DNA of 64,000 nt from Paenibacillus sp. V4I7 (lineage in GTDB: Bacteria > Bacillota > Bacilli > Paenibacillales > NBRC-103111). The notes under the pieces were generated by a model. The model saw only the letters and a list, made by a program, of their open reading frames with translations, was not told the DNA's origin and did not search any database. Location of the stretch: NCBI RefSeq assembly GCF_030817275.1, contig NZ_JAUSZD010000002.1, forward strand, positions 7,848,501 through 7,912,500, in the 5' to 3' direction. Positions 44,816-53,612 of the stretch are shown in pieces. Made by a program: the position numbers and the translations under genes. Each line of letters starts with the position of its first letter. Within the stretch, counting starts at the first letter, position 1.

Positions 44816-45619
44816 GTGGACCATATTCGCGTATCGCAATTGAAAACCCGCGTATCCTTGGTTGTATGCGTCATTGATGCAATTACCTCAAAAACTCCTC
44901 TTGGCAACACCACCACCGTATATCTAGAAGGCACCCGTTCGAAAGCAATTCATAAAACGAATGGTTCCTATATATTCAATGATTTACCGCCCGGTGATTA
45001 CCGTCTTAAGGTAAGCAATGAGCACTATTTTCAGGAGCAAACTCTCATCACAGTAGGAACCGACAATTTTATAGAGGTTGTTCAGTTAAAGCCGCTTCCT
45101 TCTTATCCTTTTTCGCAAGGAACAGGACTTATCCGAGTCATGCTGCAGCATGCAGACGGGGCTCCTTTGAAGGATGCCAAGCTGCAGGCGATGATATTAT
45201 CGGAGGAGTGTGCCCGTGCTCGAATTATGGTAGACCAAGTCGACAAGGGAGCACTCGAAGTAACACTGGGTTCGTTTACAGGTGTTATTGCAGTTGGAGA
45301 TTCTTACTTGCTTCGAGGACGAGGTCCTAAATCTGCCGAAGAGCAAATTCGAATTGCCCAGGTATTGGAGCATCAAAAGCGTTTTCGTCTAGAGAAAAAG
45401 CTGACTAAAGTATTCACTCGAGGTGCACTGCTGCTGCCCATCCAAGAAAGCCGCGTTACAGAAAAAGGAGAGGCCGTTATTGCTTTTCGCGGCAATCGGA
45501 TTCCGTCCTTTCAGACAGAGTTGGCTATTACATACGGCGAAGATCGGCGGCATATTATGAAGGAAGTAATAGTAGCAGAAGGAATAACGACGAACCTCGG
45601 CGTTATTCGGCTCACGTAA
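44816..45619 (+). CDS. Ig/carboxypeptidase-regulatory-like protein of the eCIS cluster
   Basis: A 267-residue protein I cannot match to a canonical eCIS component. Residues 10-95 have a transthyretin-like beta fold (GSYIFNDLPPGDYRLKVSN is characteristic). The middle and C-terminal parts are mixed alpha/beta and unassigned. GTG start follows AGGGGG by 8 bases. It lies between cap and sheath genes, so a role as cap adaptor or surface decoration is possible but unproven. No signal peptide is seen. Confidence 0.7.
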   Translation: MDHIRVSQLKTRVSLVVCVIDAITSKTPLGNTTTVYLEGTRSKAIHKTNGSYIFNDLPPGDYRLKVSNEHYFQEQTLITVGTDNFIEVVQLKPLPSYPFSQGTGLIRVMLQHADGAPLKDAKLQAMILSEECARARIMVDQVDKGALEVTLGSFTGVIAVGDSYLLRGRGPKSAEEQIRIAQVLEHQKRFRLEKKLTKVFTRGALLLPIQESRVTEKGEAVIAFRGNRIPSFQTELAITYGEDRRHIMKEVIVAEGITTNLGVIRLT

Positions 45620-45690
45620 CCCTAATTAGTAGAATGGACACGTCCATCTTCTATACAAAAATGACAAGCAGAAAGGAGAGAACTGGTTTC

Positions 45691-45753
45691 ATGTCTGTGG
45701 CCGTATTGATTTGCAAGAAGTGCCATCTGACTGAACTGGGGAACAATGGCTGA
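45691..45753 (+). CDS. Possible 20-residue CxxC leader peptide
   Basis: A short frame with AAAGGAGAG 10 bases before its ATG encodes a 20-residue peptide with a hydrophobic start (MSVAVLI), a CKKC motif and a stop that overlaps the sheath start. The sheath start itself has only a weak ribosome site (TGGGGA). The peptide may couple translation into the sheath gene. Whether it is made is unknown. Confidence 0.45.
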   Translation: MSVAVLICKKCHLTELGNNG

Positions 45754-47479
45754 CTATTTATCACCTGGAGTCTATGTGGAAGAGTTTGACAGCGGGGCGC
45801 AACCGCTTGAAGGTGCAAGCACAAGTACGGCCGGGTTTATAGGGCTTGCGCAAAGAGGGGAAATTGAAGGTGTCCCTCAACTGGTTACGAGCGTAGCTGA
45901 TTTCCATCGTTTATTCGGCAGTTACTTGTCCGAGAATGAATTCGGTGAGTATCGTTTCCTTTCTTATGCAGTTGAGCATTTCTATTTAAATGGAGGTTCT
46001 CGCTGTTATGTCATGCGCGTAGCGCCAACTGACGCTAAGGTAGCAACGAACAAAGCGGCAACGAACAAAGAATCCGCGATTCTGGAGATTGCTTCCAAGA
46101 ACCCAGGGACATGGGGGAACCAAGTTCGTATCGTGGTTGTTCCGTCCAGTAAAGCTAAGACGCAAATCTATGAAGTGCTGAGCGAGACCCAATATCGCGT
46201 GAAAAATAATGCTGGCTTTAATGTCGGCGATGTAGTTGCCTTCGAAGCCGCTGGCCAGAAGCAGTACAACAAAGTCGTTTCTTCCCAAGACAACATTATT
46301 GAGCTTGCTGAAGCGCTTGATGGGGATGTTGTGGATAGCGGTCTGCTTCCATCCAAAGTGTTAACAACTAGCGAATTCACGTTGCATGTATTTTACGGCG
46401 ATGAAGCAGAGACTTATGAGAAAGTGTCCCTAAACATCTCTGCGGCGAACCACATTGAGAAAATTGTTTCCCGTTCGAACATCATTACGGTGAAAGATTT
46501 GACAGATGGTAAGGATCTGGGTGCTGTTGCTCCTTTCGAAGTGCTCTCTGGTGAGAATGAGACGGTGGGCAAATTCCAGATCGCATTGTCTGGCGGAAGC
46601 AACGGTTCCATCGCGCAAGTGACTCCTGATATCTTCATGGGTGTAGATCGTGGACCTGGTAAACGTACAGGTATCCAGTCTTTCATCGACAACGATGTTG
46701 TGAGCATCATCGCGATTCCGGGTGTAACTGAGCCTACGGTTCAATTATCTCTCGTAGCGCATTGCGAAAACCTGGGCAGCCGTTTTGCCGTTCTCGACAT
46801 TCCGCGTGAGAAGACAAAAGTAGCCGATGTGATGACGCACCGTAACATCTTTGACAGCAGTTACGCAGCGATGTACAATCCTTGGCTTCAAGTGTTCGAT
46901 CCATTAGACAAAAGAAATATATACATACCGCCATCTGGCTCTGTTATTGGTATCTACTCCCGTTCCGACCAAACGCGTGGTGTTCAAAAAGCGCCTGCTA
47001 ATGAAGTCGTTCGTGGCGCAGTGGGTCTTGATTGCCAATATAACAAGGGCGAGCAAGATATCCTGAACCCACAAGGCGTAAACTTGATTCGTGCTTTTGC
47101 CGGACAAGGTATTCGTGTATGGGGTGCTCGTACAACGTCGTCGAACGGTTTATGGAAATATGTGAACGTGAGACGTTTGTTCATCTTCATTGAAGAGTCC
47201 ATCAAGAACGGCACGAACTGGGTCGTATTCGAACCGAATGATGAACAGCTTTGGGCTCGTGTACAACGAACCATTGATGCGTTCTTAACTCGTGTCTGGA
47301 GAGACGGTGCCTTAATGGGCGGAAGTCCTTCCGAGGCGTTCTATATCAACATCGGACGCAGCACAATGACGCAGGATGATATCGACAACGGTCGATTGAT
47401 CTGTGTGATCGGGGTTGCTCCGGTCAAACCTGCCGAGTTTGTAATCTTCCGCATTACTCAGAAAACAAGAGAAGAATAG
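45746..47479 (+). CDS. eCIS tail sheath protein
   Basis: A 577-residue contractile sheath subunit. The N-terminus YLSPGVYVEEFDSGAQPLEGASTSTAG is characteristic of phage-like sheaths, and the C-terminal AEFVIFRITQKT strand provides the handshake that links neighbouring subunits. A central variable domain (about 110-290) faces outward. Only one sheath gene is visible; PVC and Afp have three. It should wrap the tube and contract on target contact. Confidence 0.93.
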   Translation: MADYLSPGVYVEEFDSGAQPLEGASTSTAGFIGLAQRGEIEGVPQLVTSVADFHRLFGSYLSENEFGEYRFLSYAVEHFYLNGGSRCYVMRVAPTDAKVATNKAATNKESAILEIASKNPGTWGNQVRIVVVPSSKAKTQIYEVLSETQYRVKNNAGFNVGDVVAFEAAGQKQYNKVVSSQDNIIELAEALDGDVVDSGLLPSKVLTTSEFTLHVFYGDEAETYEKVSLNISAANHIEKIVSRSNIITVKDLTDGKDLGAVAPFEVLSGENETVGKFQIALSGGSNGSIAQVTPDIFMGVDRGPGKRTGIQSFIDNDVVSIIAIPGVTEPTVQLSLVAHCENLGSRFAVLDIPREKTKVADVMTHRNIFDSSYAAMYNPWLQVFDPLDKRNIYIPPSGSVIGIYSRSDQTRGVQKAPANEVVRGAVGLDCQYNKGEQDILNPQGVNLIRAFAGQGIRVWGARTTSSNGLWKYVNVRRLFIFIEESIKNGTNWVVFEPNDEQLWARVQRTIDAFLTRVWRDGALMGGSPSEAFYINIGRSTMTQDDIDNGRLICVIGVAPVKPAEFVIFRITQKTREE

Positions 47480-47521
47480 TCGAAACGTTAGATATTTCTC
47501 ATATTAGGAAAGGGGTATTAT

Positions 47522-47956
47522 ATGGCTGGCGAACGTAGGGATCCATACCGCAATTTTAGATTTAGAATTGAAGTAGAAGGTATTCAGCAAGCTGGTTTCA
47601 GCGAAATCTCTGGATTTGACGCATCCTTGTCGGTAATTGAATACCGCGAAGGAAACGAAACCATTACGCCTCGGAAGCTTCCGGGACTTGCTAAATACGG
47701 CAACATCTCACTAAAGTGGGGTGTTACTGACTCCATGGACATGTATAACTGGATGTCTGAGTCGATTCAGGGGAAAGTTTCCCGCAAAACGGTCACGATC
47801 ATCGCAATCAACGAAGAAGGCGCAGACGTAGCGACTTGGCAGGTTATTGAAGCATGGCCGTCCAAGTACTCTGCTCCAAGCTTCAAAGGTACAGGCAATG
47901 AAATTGCCATTGAGAGCCTAGAGCTTGCCCACGAAGGCATGACACGCACGAAGTAA
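47522..47956 (+). CDS. eCIS inner tube protein
   Basis: A 144-residue protein of the T4 gp19/Hcp-like tube fold, with the opening RDPYRNFRFRIEVEGIQQAG and the middle YREGNETITPRKLPG. It should stack as hexamers to form the rigid tube that carries cargo. AAAGGGG precedes the ATG. It follows the sheath by 42 bases, as in most eCIS operons. Confidence 0.92.
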   Translation: MAGERRDPYRNFRFRIEVEGIQQAGFSEISGFDASLSVIEYREGNETITPRKLPGLAKYGNISLKWGVTDSMDMYNWMSESIQGKVSRKTVTIIAINEEGADVATWQVIEAWPSKYSAPSFKGTGNEIAIESLELAHEGMTRTK

Positions 47957-47974
47957 TGCAGCGCTAGAGTAGGC

Positions 47975-48017
47975 GCCGGAGCACGAAGTCTCCGGCTCCT
48001 AACTCTTCTTTTTTTCA
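47975..48017 (+). terminator. Possible attenuating hairpin after the tube gene
   Basis: GCCGGAG and CTCCGGC form a 7-bp stem with an 8-base loop. The T run begins about 10 bases after the stem, so termination would probably be partial and reduce expression of downstream genes. Confidence 0.45.
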
Positions 48018-48078
48018 GGCGCTAAGCTAGTTTGCTTACGCAGTAAGTTTTCTTTGATAATGCTAAGGGGGTAACATC

Positions 48079-48456
48079 ATGGCTTTCAAAACGGAATATG
48101 AGTTCGAGCTGCCTAGAGGATATGTGGATGACAACGGTACGCTGCACAAGAGAGGCGTTATGCGGTTAGCAACAGCTGCAGATGAAATCCTACCCATGCG
48201 TGACCAGCGCGTCCAGCAAAATCCGGGCTATTTAACGATTATCCTACTTACACGAGTGATTACCAATCTTGGTGATTTGCGTGCAATAGATACCCGAGTG
48301 GTAGAGAAGTTCTTCACGGCCGATCTCGCGTTCCTACAAAACTTTTATCGTCAAATCAATGAAATGGAAGTGCCGAGAGTACACACAAGCTGTCCGAAAT
48401 GTGAGCATGAGTTTGATGTGGACGTGTCTTTTTTGGACGAGATGGCGGGGGCATAA
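48079..48456 (+). CDS. eCIS tail assembly-type protein
   Basis: A 125-residue protein found between tube genes in related clusters and usually labelled phage tail assembly protein. The start FKTEYEFELPRGYVD and the hydrophobic YLTIILLTRVITNLG are conserved-looking; the C-terminus has a CPKC pair that could bind metal with a partner. It ends as ATAA, overlapping the DUF6760 frame. A chaperone role is inferred from position. Confidence 0.75.
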   Translation: MAFKTEYEFELPRGYVDDNGTLHKRGVMRLATAADEILPMRDQRVQQNPGYLTIILLTRVITNLGDLRAIDTRVVEKFFTADLAFLQNFYRQINEMEVPRVHTSCPKCEHEFDVDVSFLDEMAGA

Positions 48457-48656
48457 CGGGTTATCCCATTGACAAGATCTATGAGGAAGCGGGCTTTATT
48501 GCTTACTACTTTCATTGGACGCATGATGAAATCATGTCAATGGAGCACCGGGAGCGCCGAACGTGGTGTGAGGAAATATCCCGCATCAACCGCAATCTGA
48601 ATGACGATGGTAAAAAGCAGCCTGACAATCCGTTTGATGTGTTCGGTAAGAGGTGA
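48453..48656 (+). CDS. DUF6760 protein with a non-standard start codon
   Basis: Sixty-seven residues in a frame with no ATG, GTG or TTG before the conserved region. The sequence begins TGYPIDKIYEEAGFIAYYF and continues THDEIMSMEHRERRTW, as expected of DUF6760 proteins found next to eCIS tubes. An ATA codon at 48453 overlaps the upstream stop as ATAA, where relatives would be expected to have ATGA. Translation from ATA by coupling, or a lost start, are both possible. Confidence 0.7.
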   Translation: MTGYPIDKIYEEAGFIAYYFHWTHDEIMSMEHRERRTWCEEISRINRNLNDDGKKQPDNPFDVFGKR

Positions 48657-48663
48657 GTAACAA

Positions 48664-49119
48664 GTGAAACAGTCCAAAAACGAGTCCAAATTGCATAACG
48701 TAGGCGGCGCATTCCGGTTCGAGGTAGAGCTTGACGGACTCATTGTCGGCGGTTTTTCTGAAGTAACAGGCATGAAGTCTGAAACGGAAGTTAAGCCCTT
48801 GTGGGAAGGCGGCGTGAATACGCACCCCCACTATATGATCGAACATACGAAGTATCCCAATATTGTGCTAAAAAGAGGCATCACCACTTCCAGCGAGCTC
48901 TGGGAATGGTACAATGGTGTCGCCCAAGGCAAAATAAAGCGTAAAAATGGCTCCATTATTCTACATAATCAAGCAGGCACGGAGATGTGCCGATGGAATT
49001 TTTTTAGTGCTTTTCCGGTGAAATGGAACGGACCTGATTTGAATGCCAGCAGCGGTAATGTAGCTATCGAGTCGATCGAGCTGGTACATGCCGGTTTGAA
49101 AACTATTTTCAAAAAATAA
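48664..49119 (+). CDS. eCIS second tube-like protein
   Basis: A 151-residue tube-fold protein (FRFEVELDGLIVGGFSEVTG near residue 16), about 7 residues longer than the main tube protein and diverged from it. In PVC-like particles such second tube proteins form the first rings above the spike. GTG start follows AGGTGAG by 6 bases. It overlaps no gene and leads directly into the long low-complexity gene. Confidence 0.88.
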   Translation: MKQSKNESKLHNVGGAFRFEVELDGLIVGGFSEVTGMKSETEVKPLWEGGVNTHPHYMIEHTKYPNIVLKRGITTSSELWEWYNGVAQGKIKRKNGSIILHNQAGTEMCRWNFFSAFPVKWNGPDLNASSGNVAIESIELVHAGLKTIFKK

Positions 49120-49142
49120 GTGTGCTCTTAGGGGGATTGTTT

Positions 49143-52100
49143 ATGAAATCTCGACAATCGCATAAACCCCGAGTGAAGAGAACCAAGGGCATATTGCAGA
49201 TTTCTGCCGCTAGCAGTAGCTCTGCGGGACGTGCAGCCATGCAGTCCAAACAGTTTGCATCTGGCATTATGGGCAAATACGGATTTTGGCGTAATAACTA
49301 TTTAGGTTTGTTAGCTCTTATTTTTAAACAAAAAGGAATTCTCACGGATAAGGAATTATCAGCCTTAACGGATACGAATGACCAGTCTTGGGTTATCCAG
49401 CTGCAACTGCAGCTGCAAAGCTTGCAGCATCCTGAATCCGCACCGCTTATTACGAAAAAGCAAACGATTCGTCAGCTACAGCAGCTGATTGCGAATAGTG
49501 GTTACAGGCTTCCTTCAAAGACGACTGTTGATCATTTGTCGAGCCAAACGTCTGTACAATCGTCTCACCAACAGATGCAAGTGCTTGCTGACAAGCAAAG
49601 CAAGAAAAAAGGACGAAAAAGCAAAAAGAATGCGGAACTATCCGTAAATCAATTGAATCATCAAGCTGCTGCTGCTCATGAGATTTTGGGTGAGAAGCAG
49701 GCGATGCCGCCAAAGAAATCAATTTCATTTAACTACGTTAACAAAGGGAATTCACCGTTAATTCAGCGCTCTATTCGGCAGATTTCGGCTTCAATTGGGA
49801 TGCTTTCACATGCCCAAATCAGTAACCCGAATCAACACGCGCAATCGGTGAATGGACCTCAACATACGAAATTACATACACAGCGCTCAAACGTGCATAG
49901 AGCTGCACCTAAGAATAATCATGTGCAAGTAGTCAAACATGTGGATGCTATCCGGCATACATCGCAATGGATAGAGCAGTTCCAAGAGGGGAAGCCAAGC
50001 ATTGGTTTGCCTGATGCCAAGGTAGATCATTCTGCTATTGCTCCTTCTGTGGTATCTACATTTGGGATGGAGCCTTCTTACCTGCATGCGGCCAAGCTTT
50101 ATTTAAATGGTGTGGACCAAACACAAACACTGCAGCAGGGAATACAAAGACTTCCGCAGTTATTGCCAAAGCTTGGTGAGGGGCCCTTCTCGAAATCGGA
50201 AGCACCTGCTTCTGTACATTTTATTAGAAGCTTACTTGTCAAAAATATGGCTAATGTCAGTGATGAGGAGAATGTTTCGCCAACTGCCCTATTGTCGCCT
50301 ATAGGTGAATGGAAGAGCGATGGGAAACTAAATCGCAAGGGAGAAGCTTCAACGGCTAGAGGTTTTCTCGCTGCTAGTCAGCAACCATTAGCTATTAATG
50401 CGGCGCGATTGACTTCAACTTTGCCTTTTGCTATGCATGCTTCCATATCAAGGGGAGCCCAGCAAAGTGTGCAACAGGTTTGGCATAAACGGAATGAACA
50501 GGTAGAAGGTTTTGGACAAGAGCGACTAACAGCTCAAGTGGTGCATCAAGATGATGCTTTGACTTCGGTGCAAAAACGAGCTCAGGATCAAATACAGAAT
50601 CAACCGAATCAAGTACAGGATCAGGTACCGAATCGAAATCAAGATCAAGTACTGATTCATGTGCCGCAAGACGAGCATACACACCAACCAGTGCAGCTAG
50701 AGATTAACTCTTCTGCCGGTCAAAAGCTTGATATGGGGACTGGGCAGCAGCCGATTTCGGAAGCAACCTCATATGAAAATTGGAAAACTCGTTCAAGCTC
50801 GCGTGAAGGTAACAAGAGAAATCGGGGCTCCTCCATGATGGAACGCCTCATCAAGCTAGTTACTAAGCAAGTGACTGAGCAAGGTATTGAAGCATCTCCA
50901 TATGTAGAGGCTGCTTATCCTTCCCAGATACATAGAAAACCTAGTGTGATGGACAATGGACTAGAATCTGTTGTGAAAATTCAAAGCAACGAGAAATTGC
51001 TAAAGCAGCTGGTCCAACGACAAAAACAAAGACAAAATTCTTCTAATGATTCATTTGTTGGGAGTATACATACAGTTCCACAAAATAAATTACAGGTGAT
51101 CTCCGATCATCTAACCATGACTACTCATATTCCGCGGATTATGCGCAGGGAGAATATTGTGCAAAGTAAAGCTGATAATCCCCTAGCCATCGCAAGATCG
51201 GTTGCGAATCCGAATGTGGAATTGATGATGCAGTCACGCTCTGAGGCATTGCTACTACAACCAAATAGGAGTACAAGAGCAGTTGTCAAAGCACAAAGGA
51301 AAGAGGGTAGTAAACAACTATCTTTCAACTCTAGCTCCAATAGAGTGACACTCCAACCAGGAATTCCTCGTGAGGGATACCTGGCCAGTCTGCAAGCCAG
51401 TTCATTTTTGCGTGATTCACAGCGTGTTTTACGAACGGCTTCGAAACCTGAAGAACAAGATGAAACAAGCTTGAAAATAGGCCGAAATATCCCAACATCT
51501 GCGAGGTCGGCGATACTTAGGGACCAAACATCAGATGCGCTGGGTGCTATGAAGCCGCTTGAGGGATATCGAGCTAGCATGCAAGCCAGCTCGCGTATAC
51601 AGCTGCAAGAGGTAGGGCGTGTATTTCGTAAAGTGGCAGGAACCGAAACAAATAGTGAGTTGAGCAAGCAACAACATGTGTTACAACAAGAAGATAGATC
51701 AGCTGCTGCACGAAGCGTACTACCTTCTCAAACTTTAGCTATTGAACTAGCTGCGAAAATGGCCAAATCCAGTGTCATGAAAATAGGAACAAGCCTGAAC
51801 TTGGCAGCAGAAGTTAAAAGGAACGCTGGTTCTGAGAATCGACTTGATGGTTTTCAAACTAGCCGACAAGCTAGACCTGGATCTCCTAAGCCGGAGGCTC
51901 GACGGATTTTTCTTACGCCAGTTGAGTCAGCAGGTTCGAGACAGTTAGAAGAGAGCAGACAACAACGTGCAAGGATGAACGAAGACAGATTTGGGACTAA
52001 GTCGCAGGGTGTCATCCCCTCCTCCCAAAGTTTAGCTTCTGAGATAGCTACAAAAGTAGTTGAAAACAGTTTGAAAAAGATTGGTCCTAGTCTTACAGTG

Positions 52101-53549
52101 GATGCAGATCAAATAGGCGTACAGCGCAGCTTCTCCCGTAATACTGAGCTATCAGAGTCAGCTTCCGTTCGTGCCATTTGGAGGCAAGCTGAAAAAGGGG
52201 CGATAGGTGAGACAGCACCGAATATAGAGGCAGTAAGTGGAACCAACCGAGAAAGAGCCAGTGAAAAGGTTGGTAACACAGCTAGCAGCAAACTTAGGAA
52301 TGACAGTACAAGTAATGAAGTAGTAAACCACCCACTGGAACTTGTTAGAGGCACTATAAATCAGGCACCCGTGGACATGGTAAGAAGAACAGGCGGGCCG
52401 ACGGGAATCGATCGAGTAAGAGAACAGCAAGCAGTGATACAAAGAAAAATCGATACCGAGGTAATGACATCAATTCGGCCAGAGATTGGCGGGGCTAGAC
52501 AATCGATGACTCAAACTGGGACGGGTGAAGCAATGACCCGACAGGTGAAGAGTCGAACAAGTCAAGGAGAAGCCGGGCAACCAGCAGATATTCGCACGGG
52601 TGCAAGAAAAACCAGTCTAACGATGGATTATCGAGCAGTAAGCGAAGGGATGGCTGGGCAAACGACGAGTCAGACCGGCCAAGCAGTTTGGCGCAGGGCG
52701 CAAGTCGAGCATGTTCAGAGACAAGTTATTGTCGATAACAGCGAGCGCGAGCTGCAGGCAGGGAATGGTTCGGAGAATCGACTGGAAGCCGGCGGCTTCC
52801 AGTCAGATTCAACGGAGCGAACCATTCGGGCTAGAGTGAGTGCGCTGGAAGAGGAGCGCGCTCAGGGGGTTGAGCTTGCTGCCGCTTCGCTAGCAGCAGG
52901 TAATGCCGGCGGCGCGCGTGCTGCGCGTGCGCCGATAGCTCGCCAGCCCGTGAGCATGACACCGCGTGTCATGCCGCTGCTGGCGAGCAGCGCAGGAGCG
53001 CTTCGCGCTGCTCCTGCGGGTCTCACCCAGGCGGCTGCCATCGGCAGCGCCGCCTGGGCAACTACAGCTGGCGCTCAGCGCAGCGCCAGCATGACCCACA
53101 GCAGCAGCGTAAGCTTGGCTGCTGCTGCAAACAAGCCGCTGCCCACGCAGGTGCAGCGGCAGGCTCTAGCCGGCGGCGTGCCGAGCGTCGGCGCTCCAAA
53201 CCAAAGCGCGCCGATGAACAGCGGCACGCCAAACGCGAGGCAAGATTACTTAGCCTCGCAGCAGCAACAGCAACCCACGCTGGAGCATAAGCAAACTCCA
53301 GCCGCAGAGATCAGCAGCGCGCTAGCGGAAACGCCGCTGGAGATGGACTGGCTGCGCACTAAAGCAAGCGCAGACGAAGCACCAACCCCAGCTGCGCCGG
53401 TTCCTCAGACGGCGCCGGAGCTAAGTGCCGAGCAGCTGCAGGAGCTGATGAAACAGCTCCCGCAGCTGGACATAGCCAAAATTGCGGACAAAGTTTACCG
53501 CGAAATTGAGAAAAAGATGAAGTTCGAGCGGCAGCGTCGAGGCATCTAA
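49143..53549 (+). CDS. Large low-complexity eCIS protein, possible tape measure or scaffold
   Basis: A 1,468-residue protein rich in Gln, Ser, Ala and Arg, with no recognisable enzymatic domain and no obvious membrane helix. An ordered N-terminal region (about 1-115) and a C-terminal helix ending in DKVYREIEKKMKFERQRRG flank a long, probably disordered middle. Degenerate repeats (EGYLASLQASS, EGYRASMQASS, DGFQTSRQA) occur near residues 742, 806 and 900. The ATG at 49143 has AGGGGG 6 bases upstream. It sits between tube and LysM genes; tape-measure, scaffold or cargo roles are all possible. The last 250 residues are GC-rich. Confidence 0.75.
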   Translation: MKSRQSHKPRVKRTKGILQISAASSSSAGRAAMQSKQFASGIMGKYGFWRNNYLGLLALIFKQKGILTDKELSALTDTNDQSWVIQLQLQLQSLQHPESAPLITKKQTIRQLQQLIANSGYRLPSKTTVDHLSSQTSVQSSHQQMQVLADKQSKKKGRKSKKNAELSVNQLNHQAAAAHEILGEKQAMPPKKSISFNYVNKGNSPLIQRSIRQISASIGMLSHAQISNPNQHAQSVNGPQHTKLHTQRSNVHRAAPKNNHVQVVKHVDAIRHTSQWIEQFQEGKPSIGLPDAKVDHSAIAPSVVSTFGMEPSYLHAAKLYLNGVDQTQTLQQGIQRLPQLLPKLGEGPFSKSEAPASVHFIRSLLVKNMANVSDEENVSPTALLSPIGEWKSDGKLNRKGEASTARGFLAASQQPLAINAARLTSTLPFAMHASISRGAQQSVQQVWHKRNEQVEGFGQERLTAQVVHQDDALTSVQKRAQDQIQNQPNQVQDQVPNRNQDQVLIHVPQDEHTHQPVQLEINSSAGQKLDMGTGQQPISEATSYENWKTRSSSREGNKRNRGSSMMERLIKLVTKQVTEQGIEASPYVEAAYPSQIHRKPSVMDNGLESVVKIQSNEKLLKQLVQRQKQRQNSSNDSFVGSIHTVPQNKLQVISDHLTMTTHIPRIMRRENIVQSKADNPLAIARSVANPNVELMMQSRSEALLLQPNRSTRAVVKAQRKEGSKQLSFNSSSNRVTLQPGIPREGYLASLQASSFLRDSQRVLRTASKPEEQDETSLKIGRNIPTSARSAILRDQTSDALGAMKPLEGYRASMQASSRIQLQEVGRVFRKVAGTETNSELSKQQHVLQQEDRSAAARSVLPSQTLAIELAAKMAKSSVMKIGTSLNLAAEVKRNAGSENRLDGFQTSRQARPGSPKPEARRIFLTPVESAGSRQLEESRQQRARMNEDRFGTKSQGVIPSSQSLASEIATKVVENSLKKIGPSLTVDADQIGVQRSFSRNTELSESASVRAIWRQAEKGAIGETAPNIEAVSGTNRERASEKVGNTASSKLRNDSTSNEVVNHPLELVRGTINQAPVDMVRRTGGPTGIDRVREQQAVIQRKIDTEVMTSIRPEIGGARQSMTQTGTGEAMTRQVKSRTSQGEAGQPADIRTGARKTSLTMDYRAVSEGMAGQTTSQTGQAVWRRAQVEHVQRQVIVDNSERELQAGNGSENRLEAGGFQSDSTERTIRARVSALEEERAQGVELAAASLAAGNAGGARAARAPIARQPVSMTPRVMPLLASSAGALRAAPAGLTQAAAIGSAAWATTAGAQRSASMTHSSSVSLAAAANKPLPTQVQRQALAGGVPSVGAPNQSAPMNSGTPNARQDYLASQQQQQPTLEHKQTPAAEISSALAETPLEMDWLRTKASADEAPTPAAPVPQTAPELSAEQLQELMKQLPQLDIAKIADKVYREIEKKMKFERQRRGI

Positions 53550-53612
53550 TTATTTTCATCATGAATCGTTAATAACGTTAAGTATAGATAAAAGCAGAAA
53601 GGACAGACACCT

